Assembly (NCBI GenBank): GCA_021234535.1
Contig: CM037842.1
Span: forward strand, 23,623,106-23,687,105
Reading direction: 5' to 3'
From: Stichopus chloronotus
Lineage: Eukaryota; Echinodermata; Holothuroidea; Aspidochirotida; Stichopodidae
Length of the DNA stretch: 64,000 bases
In this document: positions 25,213 through 35,559 of the stretch, piece after piece
Numbering within the stretch: the stretch's first letter is position 1
Layout of the letters: every line of letters starts with the position of its first letter
Translations under genes and position numbers: made by a program
Notes under the pieces: model-generated
Database searches by the model: none
Told to the model about the DNA's origin: nothing
What the model saw: only the letters and a program-made list of their open reading frames with translations

Positions 25213-25780
25213 TAATTGATTCTTTCTTCACCCCATTCTGCATGGACGTCCATTAACACTTTTGCAGCGTGGGCGCACATTTCACGGAGCCTCGTTCTTT
25301 AATTTTATGAGACGCGTGGTAAGGTATCGGCGGATACAGTGCAGCTAACAAAACTCTCACATTAACATCTTATCGCCTATTTCATTCATATTCAGTTTTT
25401 GTCGGAAGTTTGGTAAAATGTGAATATTGGTATACTCGTTGCCATTCATTGATTAACTTAATTTGTACATAGATTCTAATTAATGTTTAAGTTTACTCGA
25501 AATGATGCCAACATATTCTAACTTAAGAAACTAGTTCCCTGTAATACACTATGCGAATAGAGACTTGAACATTTCTATTTGTGATTGCGTTTAGAATAAA
25601 TCCAGTTAATCCAAAGCTACAAGTTAATGAAGAGACTAAAGGCGTTGGCAATTGAGTATTGTAAGTGTTTAAACAGATTGACAAATGTAAACAGGTTTTA
25701 TGTAAATGTTGTTGTCGTTGATTCTACATAATTAACGAAATTTTGCTCAAATTTCATTTTACACTGTGGTTATTTTTGTG

Positions 25781-25985
25781 TATATAAAAATAAAACAAAA
25801 AAGGCAGAAAAACGGAAAAGCCAGGAAAAGAAATCTCGGAAAACGAAAAAAAACCTCGGACGACAAAAAAAAAAAGACTCGGAAAAGATTAAAGTCATAA
25901 AAACGCAAAGAGAATTAGAAAAAATAAAGTAGTTAGTCAAAGAACAAATACAAATGTCAGAAAAACGAAATAAACTAAAAAAGGG
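25781..25985. repeat. A-rich low-complexity arm, inverted to 25077-25212
   Basis: A tracts alternate with CTCGGAAAACG, AGACTCGGAAAAG and GTCAGAAAAACG. This is the reverse-complement style of the T-rich arm. Open frames here, rich in Phe and Ser on the minus strand, are low-complexity products. Confidence 0.5.
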
Positions 25986-28900
25986 ATTTTGTTTCTTCAT
26001 GGCCCTGTTCAGTCACCGTAGGGGAACAGATGACTTTAACACGATTACAACAGAATGAAAACATTGATGAGGAGGGAGACATGTACTTAGAAGTAGCCTT
26101 GATCGATATGCTTAAGAGACGGTCGCGATACAGAAATTTTTAAATGCGATGATAGGCCAGGCCACTACCAACCATATGATAGGTAGGGAATCTCTCATAT
26201 GACGAACTCTGATGATGTGTGATAGTATTCTATACAATACATGGGATTCTATCATTTTACTCATGTATTGGTGGTACTGTACTAGGCCTATTGCCTGCAT
26301 TACACACATGGCAGAACAATATAAAATAATTATGAATTGGAAAACGAACACAACAACCGAAACAATGGTGGTTTATTTTACCAGCCTTTCAATAACGAAT
26401 TTTTGCATGTAAGGTAGTAAACAGTGGAGTTTATGATCATACAGAGAGAACGACCAGCATGGCCGTCACTTCAAATTAAATGCTGCCCTCTTTTAAAAGC
26501 TGCCTTTGTCAGCTGCAACAGCCAGTACTTAGTCCGACTGTATTTTCAAACAGTTCCTATATCTTCCAGGTCGCATCACGACCATCTACTTGAGCGTAGA
26601 CACATTGACGGGTACAAAGTCTGTAACAAAATTGTGTTTAGCTTATTAAGCAGTGCACGAGATGTGTTAATCTGTAAGAAAAATGCATAAATTGAACCAC
26701 GGGCTCTCGTTTTCATCATGTTATCAGTTATCGTCACTATTTTGTTTTTTACATGAATGTTAAGTTAAGTGGGGAGTGTGCTAGTTACGCACACTGCCCA
26801 CTGTCGTTTACTGCTTTCAAAAATATTTAATGAATGATAACCGGCCCGAAGCCAGAGGGTGAATTTTTGGACAAAGCATGCAAGAAAAAAAAATGCCCAT
26901 AGGATAAATTGAAACTGTGAAATAACTAATCTCATGGAATCCATACAGTGGTGCCTCCAAGGAAAGTAGGGGCAGGGGATGCAGTAGGGCACGAGCGCCC
27001 AATCATATTTTGACCCCCAAAATATATTTACTCGAAAAAGTATTTAATCTACTTTTATTTGTAGGTGATGGAGTGAGGGATGTAGCAAAGAGAAAAACAG
27101 GGTCTCTGAAATGCGATTTCGTGGGATCTGCCACGTGTTTACAGCCAAACATTTTGGAGGCGCTCTACTTAGTCGCGTGCGTGTCAGCACTGTCCTTGCA
27201 ACTCGATCTCAGGCCTGATCACACCGGTACTGAAAACTCTGAACATGCCCCTGATATTGTGGTACCAAGGACTAATAATTGTAATATGTGTGTACCCTCC
27301 CAATCATTAGACTGGCATTCAACGATGAATCTGCCCCCCCCCCCCCATACGTTTATGGTGAAACAAGGCAATCTATATCGTGAAGTGCGTCAGTGTTTCG
27401 CTTAATGTAGCTAAATAATACATGTACCTTACAAGAGTTGAAATTAAGTGTCATTTTCTGCAATCTGAGAGATGATGTGGTGAAGTTTGCCGCTACGAGG
27501 CGACTTATGGTGCCCCTCCGCTTGGAAACTTGCACTGGAAATTGAGAGGAAATTTTATGACCCCTCTATCGCAACACTTGCCCTTCCCCTCCTAGAAATG
27601 TAAAGCTGGCTGGTGGGCACGATGATAACAATTTTAAAATGATACTCTTTCAATTTTTAAACATTTTTTCTACTCCATGAACAATAAAGTTACAAATTGT
27701 TTTACTTTCCTCAGTCAAGCATCATCCCTCTCAACACTACCAGCCTTCTTCGGGGTCGCTTGTGAGTCGTCCTCTCACTAAAGAGATGGGGCCAGTGTTT
27801 AGCTCATGAGAGAAAGAGATGGGTTGAGTGAGAGAGATGTAGAGACAGAAAGGTGGAGAACGAACAGGACAATAGTTGAAACTAATAGAGTCATCATCGT
27901 CTATAGCAAGTATTGTCAAATTCATCATGCCTCGGCACCAGAATCCTATTCAGATGAGATCAGTGCGGTCTTTACAAGTTTATAAACCTTCATAAACCTT
28001 TCAGTCTGAAAATGGAAGCAGAAAACATGTTTTGAACGGGGAAACATTTCCACATGCTGGTTTTTGTTTCATATAATAAACTTTTTTGAACCCAATGGTT
28101 GCTCCATCAGATAGGAATTGTTTTCTTTCAGAGAGCTTATTACACTGCTATACATTCATTTCAATCATCAATAATTTGACTTTATTTTTTTTTTCATTTA
28201 AGTTATCTTAAAGTGCTTCTCTCACCAGAAAGAATGTGTTAACTAAAATGGAAGAAGCAAATATTTACAGAGAATTCTTTTCAAGACCAAACACAAACCG
28301 TCTTAATGCTAATTTCGTATAACAGATTAACGTTAGAGCAAGCCTTATCATTTGTTCTTTTGCAAGTCGGCCTTTCTATGGATATTATACTAATTGTGTA
28401 ACTACCTTACTCAAATTCTTCTAAATGATAAAAAAGGTGAAAAGAAAAGTTTCAAACAATACTTTAAAGTTACATGTTAAGGTTTCCTTTTATAATGCTT
28501 GCGACAAACTTTACAACCGATCCTCTAAATAAATTTTCACTTCTTTATCGTGGGGCGACACGTGAGTTTACTCCGAAACATCACCCAACCCTTTTAAACA
28601 TAAATGAAGACGTCACGAAACGTTCAGAGGTATTTCCTTTTTTGTTACCCATGCACTTGAAACGGATTCACTCCAGATTTCCTCACCATGTCCTTCTTTG
28701 ATTGCTTTCCTTTATTGGACCGATGCAGCTTTCATTATTTTATGCCTATGGGACCTCGCAGTAACAATCTTAAGTGACAATTTCAAGGAGTGAAAACGTT
28801 TATAAACTCTTTGGAGCTTCTTGCTGCTAAACCTTAGTCTCTTTCTATATGTATTGAATCATGTTTTTACGAGGTTTTTTTTTTAACTTAAAAAAGTTTG

Positions 28901-29013
28901 ACCTGTATTTGGATAAACTCAACTGAACATACAAAACTTTACAGAACATGCAGAATCGACCAGTAAACTTGTTGAAACAGCAAATTTCTTGTCATTTTGT
29001 TCATATGTTTCAG
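25986..29013. other. No gene recognised
   Basis: At 26125-26195 lies one copy of a short dispersed repeat (AATTTTTAAATGCGATGATAGGCC) that recurs in the U1 cassette near 30075 and 30207. A perfect 8-bp inverted pair AATACATG/CATGTATT lies near 26237-26270. A C11-C13 tract lies near 27335. The frame 27010-27405 follows a possible acceptor (TTTATTTGTAG) but resembles no family and ends in the C tract. Confidence 0.4.
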
Positions 29014-29204
29014 AGTATAATAACATCGCTATATCACCAGAAGACAATTACTTTGAATTTAATTTGAACAAATTGAACGATTGTTTGTTGAACACTCATT
29101 ATCTTGGAAGTGAAAATCAGTTCATTCGAAGAACGCAAAGGAAGGTAATAACACGATACGCTGTTGGAATAATTCATCATCTGTTAAGTTCAACTGATGG
29201 ACTT
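29014..29204 (+). CDS. Candidate internal exon of an unidentified gene (possibly a fragment)
   Basis: The acceptor CATATGTTTCAG and donor GACTT|GTAAGT bound 191 nt that are open throughout in one frame. The encoded 64 residues run from EYNNIAISPEDNYFEFN through LNKLNDCLLN to QFIRRTQRKVITRYAVGIIHHLLSS. The second half would fit an amphipathic helix, and faintly resembles the first long helix of cGAS-like/Mab-21 proteins; this is weak and unproven. The donor region is duplicated at about 48090, where the coding part is replaced by an AAT/GAT microsatellite. The exon thus marks the left edge of the duplicated block and may be a stranded fragment. No partner exon was found. Confidence 0.3.
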
Positions 29205-29575
29205 GTAAGTATACACTCTCTCTGTGTGAATTTGAGCTCTCTTGTCAGATTATATTATAGCAGCAACAAATACACTAAAAAAGAATAGTTTTTGCGACAC
29301 CTCTCGTTTAATTTTTTTCTTTGTAATATAAATTTATGTTCCACTGAAAATAGAGCAGATTTACTATCTACGGGAAGTTACTCCATTAACACGCTATGCG
29401 ATCCAACATAAATACTAATTCGTTATTTCTTATTGGTTGAATAAAATGTTAACATCCTTTTCACTTTCATTTTTTTTTTTGCCTTTTTTAGTTCCCTAAA
29501 AAATATGCTCATGCATATTCATAGTCCGGCTACATTATACATGTGAGCTAATTTTAGGACTTTTAGGAAGTCAGA

Positions 29576-30406
29576 ATGCGACATTTTGCGTCGCATGTTT
29601 TTGCAGCGTTTACTGTAGGTTCGGTAGGTTCAATCGTAGCGGGATTCCTGAACTGAGCTTATTACCGTTTCCTGTGTTTCTCTTCTTCCGTCGCTGTTGG
29701 TTGCTCTTAGTTTCGTTTTAAATTTTACCTCTCAGTTAAACACAACTGCTAAAAGTTCAGGTCTCATGCCACTATTAGAAATATAGATCCACAGGTCCTG
29801 TTAATCGTCGGGAGAAGTGACTAAATTAGGCCATGGGGATCGTTTTTCGTCATGTTTTTAGTGATCTTCACCATTTTTGTACTTGTATGTTGAAGAACAC
29901 CAATGACATTACTGATGATATGAAAATTAAGACGATTGAAGAAATGTAGAATGTTTTAGAAATTAGAAGGTGTTGTAGTGATATTTGGGTCAGTGAGAAT
30001 TATCAAGGGGGGGGGGGGGGGCGGGAGCACCTCTAAAAACGTTCACTCCTTTTGGATAGCAATCTGAATGGTCGACGTAGGGAAATTTTTAAGTGACATG
30101 ATAAGCCATTCCATTCCCAATTACATGATAAGGAGACTTACATTATTCTAGAAAATCAAATATTTCGCAGTGATATTTACCGCTTTTAGCTCAAAATACG
30201 AATGGTCGACATACGGAAATTTTAAAATGCCATGATAGGCTCGGCAATTACCAATCGCATGCATAGGTAAGAAATCGCTGATATGATGTCCGTACCTTGC
30301 ATGCACTAGGGGCCCTCGAAGGTTGGCATTTTAGTGTGCAAGTCAATGGGACAGATTAATGGTGGTATGGTACCATAATTAATTATGCAAACAGGTAACA
30401 TTATTC
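29576..30406 (+). promoter_or_regulatory. Cassette U1 (alpha): motif A plus putative non-coding first exon
   Basis: Motif A at 29576-29596 is the best palindrome of the set: seven-base arms ATGCGAC and GTCGCAT separated by ATTTTGC. The cassette aligns with U4 up to about 29765, then holds a roughly 600-bp insertion, then resumes and reaches the donor ATTCG|GTAAGT-like site at 30407-30412 (sequence TTCGTAAGTACTTGG). The insertion contains two copies of a short dispersed repeat. It may have disabled this promoter. Confidence 0.5.
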
Positions 30407-30930
30407 GTAAGTACTTGGATTTGGATTACGTATGCTTTATAATTCTAAAACGTACAATGTACAATAAATCTATTGATGTTAATAGGACGTACCAAAACAC
30501 GCATAAAATGACCAAAGTAATGTATTTAAATACAATCAGTTTTTAAAAGGAATTGTCTCTCCTAGGATTGTAAATTCGCGTCAGAGTATCACCATAGTTT
30601 ACATAGCCTAGAAGTAGTAGAAATGTAGGATTTAAGGAGGGGGGCGTGGTTGTTTTTCTGGGATTTTTTATTTTGAAAAGGTATATTTCTCTGTGTGTTA
30701 GAGAGTTGCTGTTCACGCATAATACATTTTGTGCACCATACGACATGTGAAATAACGGTCATATATTATTATTTAAAGTAAGAAATACCACTGTGGGTAA
30801 ATTCTTACATGGTTTCTCCCTTTGCAAACAGTCTACAGCTATAGCTTACGTAGGCATATCGTGCGTCTTTACTAATCCTAGCTTCTTTATTTATCATGAT
30901 TCCAATTTTCACTTGTCAGATTTTATGAGG

Positions 30931-30945
30931 GGACGCACAACGTCA
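30931..30945 (+). promoter_or_regulatory. Decayed motif B of cassette U1
   Basis: GGACGCACAACGTCA differs from motif B by small changes, and the following CAAAGTTACC matches the flank of the copies at 45437 and 49530. No kappaB-like site is seen beside it. Confidence 0.4.
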
Positions 30946-31125
30946 AAGTTACCGAAGATAGAAGAATACCTTATGTGACTGTAGGATTAAAACTTTAAAC
31001 TGAGTTAAACAGTTTTGTACATAAATACGCTGTATGAGCTATGACCTCATGACTAGAATGTTTTCGAACACGACAACCAACGTCATATTGAACAGTCATC
31101 AGTGAATGGTCTCTGCAGTTAGAGA

Positions 31126-31336
31126 GCGACTTTTTGCGTCGCATTTATTACAATACTATAACGACAATCTTTGTCGGTTTCCCGACTTGTTGAATTCAAT
31201 TCTGTTACACTCGGCGCTTCCGTCTGTAGTGTTACTGCTGAATTTCTAACTTTCATCAACTTTACCTCAGCATTTAATATAAATATATTACAGCTACATA
31301 GCAGATTAGTCAACGAGTGAAGAACAATATTATTCC
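31126..31336 (+). promoter_or_regulatory. Cassette U2 (alpha): motif A to splice donor
   Basis: Motif A is GCGACTTTTTGCGTCGC at 31126-31142 (arms GCGAC/GTCGC). A TATA-like TTAATATAAATATATTA lies near 31275. The putative exon ends before GTAAGT at 31337-31342. Conserved words shared with U4 and U5 include TCAACTTTACCTCAGCATTTAA and CAACGAGTGAAGA. No long open frame lies in it, consistent with a 5' untranslated exon. Transcription is inferred, not shown. Confidence 0.55.
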
Positions 31337-31867
31337 GTAAGTGTTTGAATTTAAATAACATTTGTAATGCATGTTGTATTCATCCGAAACGTCCCAATGT
31401 GTGATAGGTTGAACTAATACCATTGATGCACTTAGAGTGATCAACTTAATGTATATTTTGTAGTAATGCCAGTGAAGGCTACGTAGAATCGTCTCTTACA
31501 TGTTCAAGTGTAAGTACACATAGTGATAGACCTATACAATCTCTCCTCGGACTAAACACCATGGCTTAGTTATTATTCATAGAAATGTAAGTGCTTACTG
31601 TTTAACGTGTGTGTATGTGCAGGGATGGGGTGTGGGGGTTGGTTATCATAAAAGCTACATTTCTGTTTGTTGTTGTTCATGGTAGTAACTCTGGTGCACT
31701 ATATGTTAAAGTACGTAACTTGTAGTAATCCATAATCTTTTAGGGGTAAAACACAGAATCAATGTCCCTCCATTCGCTACAAAATTTGCTCTGTCTTTAT
31801 CAACAGTCACGTTAGTGTATTGCGCAACACCGCTTACTTTGTAAACTTACTTTAACTCACCGGGTGT

Positions 31868-31910
31868 GGGAGATTCCTATTTATGCTTCAAATTGCCGAC
31901 GCAAAACGTC
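31868..31910 (+). promoter_or_regulatory. kappaB-like site plus motif B (U2)
   Basis: GGGAGATTCC at 31868-31877 fits the consensus GGGRNWYYCC at all ten positions. Motif B, GCCGACGCAAAACGTC, follows at 31895-31910, 17 nt away. Motif B contains the inverted pair GACG/CGTC around CAAAA and is roughly the reverse complement of motif A. Confidence 0.6.
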
Positions 31911-32349
31911 AGTTTAGGCTTGACTGTAAGGTATTCTGTACTCAGAGACTGGAACATCAATAGTGAAATTTCTAACACGGTGAATAGCTTTAAGCAAGTA
32001 GAATGCCATATAAGAATTGCAGTGGATCTCAAAGAAATATCAATTAGACTTTCCTTCATGATGTTCTTTCATTATATTCTTTTTTATTCTTTCATGACTT
32101 CATGATATAAGTTAACCAAAACATGGTTGTTATGGCTGTGTTATTCTCATTATTATTGCATGCCTAGGAGGATGAAAAAGTAAGAGGTAACTTTAATGAA
32201 AAACGTGAACCAAGTCTCTAATTAGAAACTCCCCGTGGAGCATCCTATTTTCTCCAATGAAAGATAAATTACCGCTCAGTCATAAACTATAGGATAATGC
32301 ACGATTGGGTATTAATACAAGCGATGCACGAGGGCTCAGCCCGAGTGCA

Positions 32350-32770
32350 TCCAGCGATATAAAAAGAAAATTTGGGTTGGTAGGTATTTTCATTGAAAAC
32401 GGATCCCGAGAAAAAGGGTGACGATTCACAAGATGTCATCAATGTTCGTGCGCAATAGACAAAGTAACACCATGGTTTTGTGTAAGATAGCAGATCTACG
32501 TTTTGTTGTATTTGTCGAAGCTGATTTTATTTTGTTTCTTTTATGCACAGTGGAATTTTGATGGAAAAGACGTATAAAAAAGAAAAGTTGGGTTTGTAAG
32601 TTATCACATTATCACTGGAAACCAACCTCTAGAAATAAAAAAAAAAGCCAGCAATGTTGGTTCCCGATAGACAAAGTACCACCATTGTTTTGAGTAAGAT
32701 AGCAGAAGATACAACAGAGTCGATCTACGCTTCGTTGTATTTATCTGCCGGTGATTTTACTTTAAAATTG
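32350..32770 (+). repeat. Tandem duplication of about 230 bp
   Basis: Two units in direct orientation start near 32350 and 32575. They share AGAAAAGTTGGGTTTGTA-type openings, ATAGACAAAGTA(A/C)CACCAT, GTAAGATAGCAG, and TCTACG(C/T)TT(C/T)GTTGTATTT. The open frame 32654-32854 lies in the second unit and resembles no family. Confidence 0.7.
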
Positions 32771-33098
32771 ACCGTGAATTACATGAGGATAATGCACGGT
32801 CATCTGACTGTAATTAGCCAACAGGAGCTGAGGATCCTTATCAATGAACCCTAAATAAGTTCTTTTGAAAACTTTTTTAACAAGTTTAGTATAAAACATT
32901 TTTCTTTCACGTTGAATTTGAGAAGTTATGGAACCATAAACAACTATGTGACAAATAATTAAGAAATACGCTTTCTCAACTTTGTTTAAAAAAAAATGCT
33001 ATTGAGAGACTTTCCGGACTTACACAATTTAATAAGAGAAAATTGACAATCAGTGAAGTTGCACACTATAGTACCTGATTTCTATACGATGTATACTA

Positions 33099-33334
33099 TG
33101 CGTCATTTTGCGTCGTTTTTTTTTTTTTGTCTATTCGCCAGGCGATATGAGAAGGTAAGATACTACTATCGAAATTCAGTTTTACGTTGGGTGTCTCTGA
33201 TGATGGTCGATTATTTATAAATGCCTTCCACTCGTTACGTTAAAGTGTGGCGGCCATTCTAGCGCAATTATCGAGAACATTAATCCCATGTAGCAGACTA
33301 TCCAGTTATTTAAACCCAACAGTAGCTTATATTG
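33099..33334 (+). promoter_or_regulatory. Cassette U3 (beta): motif A to splice donor
   Basis: Motif A, TGCGTCATTTTGCGTCG at 33099-33115, has its left arm mutated and is followed by a T14 tract, as in U6. TATTTATAAATG near 33212 could be a TATA element; CACTCGTTAC follows, as in U7. The exon would end before GTAAGT at 33335-33340 (TATATTGGTAAGTG). This beta type differs from the alpha cassettes in the exon body. Confidence 0.55.
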
Positions 33335-33952
33335 GTAAGTGCTGTAAATTGATTCCATTTGTTATACTTTAGTCATGCATTTTGTATTTTTCGTTTGATT
33401 TTCTGGTCTGCAGTTTTCTGCACAAATGTCTCATTTACTGTGTCAACTGCAGGGGATGTATTAGTCAGGCACACGTTTAAGAAGTTACCACTGAATTTTG
33501 AACGCCATGTCGCACGTTAGCAGTCTAGTTGGTAAAGTTATACATCTACCCACCCCCCACCTTCCCTCCATTTAATGTTAGTCCCTCCGTCTGATTTTTC
33601 GAAAGTCTCAAACTAACACAATTGACTTAAGGGAGAAGGGATTGTTAAGACTACTTTCGTTGCAGAGTGTACGTTTCAAGTCGTAACTTACACAATACTG
33701 CGTCTTACCCGCCCGCCACACTGTTACCTCTTACTTTTCGCAGATGAAAGTTTTCAAGGCTATGATCTCATTTTACGGTGCAAAATCATATCTAAATGTA
33801 CATCTATCATTGAATAGGACAAAGCCACCATAAAGTTTTCTCTAAACTTACCAACCTGTTGTCTAATGCTACTTTGTATTTTAAATTATTTGCGTTTTTG
33901 TTTTCCCTGACATGTTAGAGTGTGTGTGCGTGGGTTTGTGAGAGACAATGTA

Positions 33953-33994
33953 GGGGATTCCACGGTCTGTGCATGACACCCGACGCAAAGCGAC
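33953..33994 (+). promoter_or_regulatory. kappaB-like site plus motif B variant (U3)
   Basis: GGGGATTCCAC at 33953-33963 is one base off the palindromic kappaB site. CCGACGCAAAGCGAC at 33980-33994 is a diverged motif B. The upstream TGTGCGTGGGT phrase recurs before the 45.4-kb copy. Confidence 0.5.
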
Positions 33995-33999
33995 GGAAG

Positions 34000-35018
34000 T
34001 TGTTGCCTATCAAGTAGTCAGTGTACCGACTCGGTGAACATGCGTGACATTGAACATTGCCACAGTCCCTCAGTTACCATGGAAATTGTTTTTTCGTCCC
34101 GGCAATTGTTCTAGACGGGGTGTGGTAATCTGATCGTTCTTTCTGCAATTTTTTCTTTAATTTCAAGATCAAATGCATAGGTTTATCTAAAAATTCATGA
34201 CAGGCTAATGTAGTAAGGGCAATATTAGTTTAAAATTAAATTTACGTTATAACTATAATAAATGCTTAAAAGTAGCAGTTACTGTGTGTTGTTCTACATG
34301 CTTCATGTAATGTAGGCAGTAATAAGTTCACCCACATCTGTATGGAATATTGCATACTTAACCTAGTGTTAAGCATAAAGATCATTAACTCCATAATTAA
34401 GAACATTGTCACTTAATTGTAACAATAGGTGAGTCACACAAGTATCAGTTTGAATGCCACATTTTAAAGTACCTCACATGCTGGTTACATAAAATACTCT
34501 GCTTAATGTTTTACTGTTTACAATGACATTTATTGGATAATTATTTTATTGTGATCACATCCGGTCAACAATCCTGGTCCAACCTATGTCCTCATGAACA
34601 AAACATTAAAGAAGATAAACAAATGGACAATTACTAAGCTTACATGATTCCATTTCCAGCGAAATAATCTATCTTGACGCTTAACGGTAGCTCTTTTTTT
34701 AATTGATATTATTATAGCTACTCCTCCCATCAAAGAGGCGGAGCTAGTAAAGAGGGCAAACCGGGACGACAAATCGAAACTATCAAAGTCAAGTTCCTTC
34801 ATAAGAACCTTCGAAAAGCTGATCATGTCCTTCAGTACTAGAATCTATGGACTCTGAGAATTGCAGTATTGACGAATTTACAAATAAACCCCATTGTGCT
34901 GAACACGAGATTTTCACTGAACTGAATTCTAATGCCAAAACTCGTTTTAGAATACCTCACCTGTTACATAGTTCACGGCTGAAATTCAAAGTTTCGGTGA
35001 GGTAATTCTCCAGAAAGT
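34000..35018. other. No gene recognised
   Basis: AT-rich DNA between cassette U3 and a diverged motif. The minus-strand frame 34584-34826 has a hydrophobic stretch but no family resemblance. Confidence 0.4.
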
Positions 35019-35035
35019 AACGTCGCAAAACGTTG
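35019..35035 (+). promoter_or_regulatory. Motif B relative (type C), copy 1
   Basis: AACGTCGCAAAACGTTG keeps the CGCAAAACG core. Its arms AACGT and ACGTT form a 5-bp inverted pair. It lies outside the recognised cassettes and has no kappaB-like neighbour. Confidence 0.4.
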
Positions 35036-35475
35036 AAGGGTTTGCTATAACGAAAGCAAGTTCAGTGTCAACTGAAACGCTTCTCTTCATCATTATTGTA
35101 CAAACATTGGAAACGTGGAAACGAAAGGTCTCCACAAGACAGACAGGGGTTTCTGTCATAGACCCAGGACCTCCACAATGTTTGAACCAACAGAGAGTTA
35201 TACATCTATTCTCATCATCAACAAGGTGAATTAACAAAATTATTTCAATCAGGAATGTCTTGTGAATATTCCAAACAATCCTCTAAAGTAGTGTTTGCTC
35301 ATTTAAAAAAGAAAGAAAGAAAGAAAAAACACCCATCGATGTAGATTGTTTTTCAAGACTATACACAATTCATCATTCTCCCACTGGTAATACGATATTA
35401 TATTACTGAATAACTCTACACTGAGTAAGCCTTATTTCGTGCACAAAGATTCGCGATGTCGAGTTACACCTATCT

Positions 35476-35514
35476 CGACATCATGACAGTTTGCTTAATT
35501 TTGTCATGATGTCG
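35476..35514. repeat. Perfect 13-bp hairpin within a GATGTCGAG repeat
   Basis: CGACATCATGACA pairs exactly with TGTCATGATGTCG around a 13-nt loop. CGCGATGTCGAGTTA words flank it at about 35453 and 35551, so the whole 110 bp looks like a small foldback element or MITE relic. Confidence 0.6.
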
Positions 35515-35559
35515 TGTTAGTTTAAGTCATCAACTCGACAAAAAAACTGTCGCGATGTC

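Larger units (their letters stand above)
29205..32300 (+). repeat. Segmental duplication block A (two alpha cassettes)
   Basis: It matches 48090-51000 in order and orientation: AGCAACAAATACACTAAA, CATATTCATAGTCCGGCTAC, cassette U1 with cassette U4, U2 with U5, then GCCATATAAGAATTGC and AACATGGTTGTTATGGCT beyond motif B. Copies are diverged with many small insertions. Block A carries a roughly 600-bp extra segment (about 29770-30370) inside U1. Confidence 0.75.
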
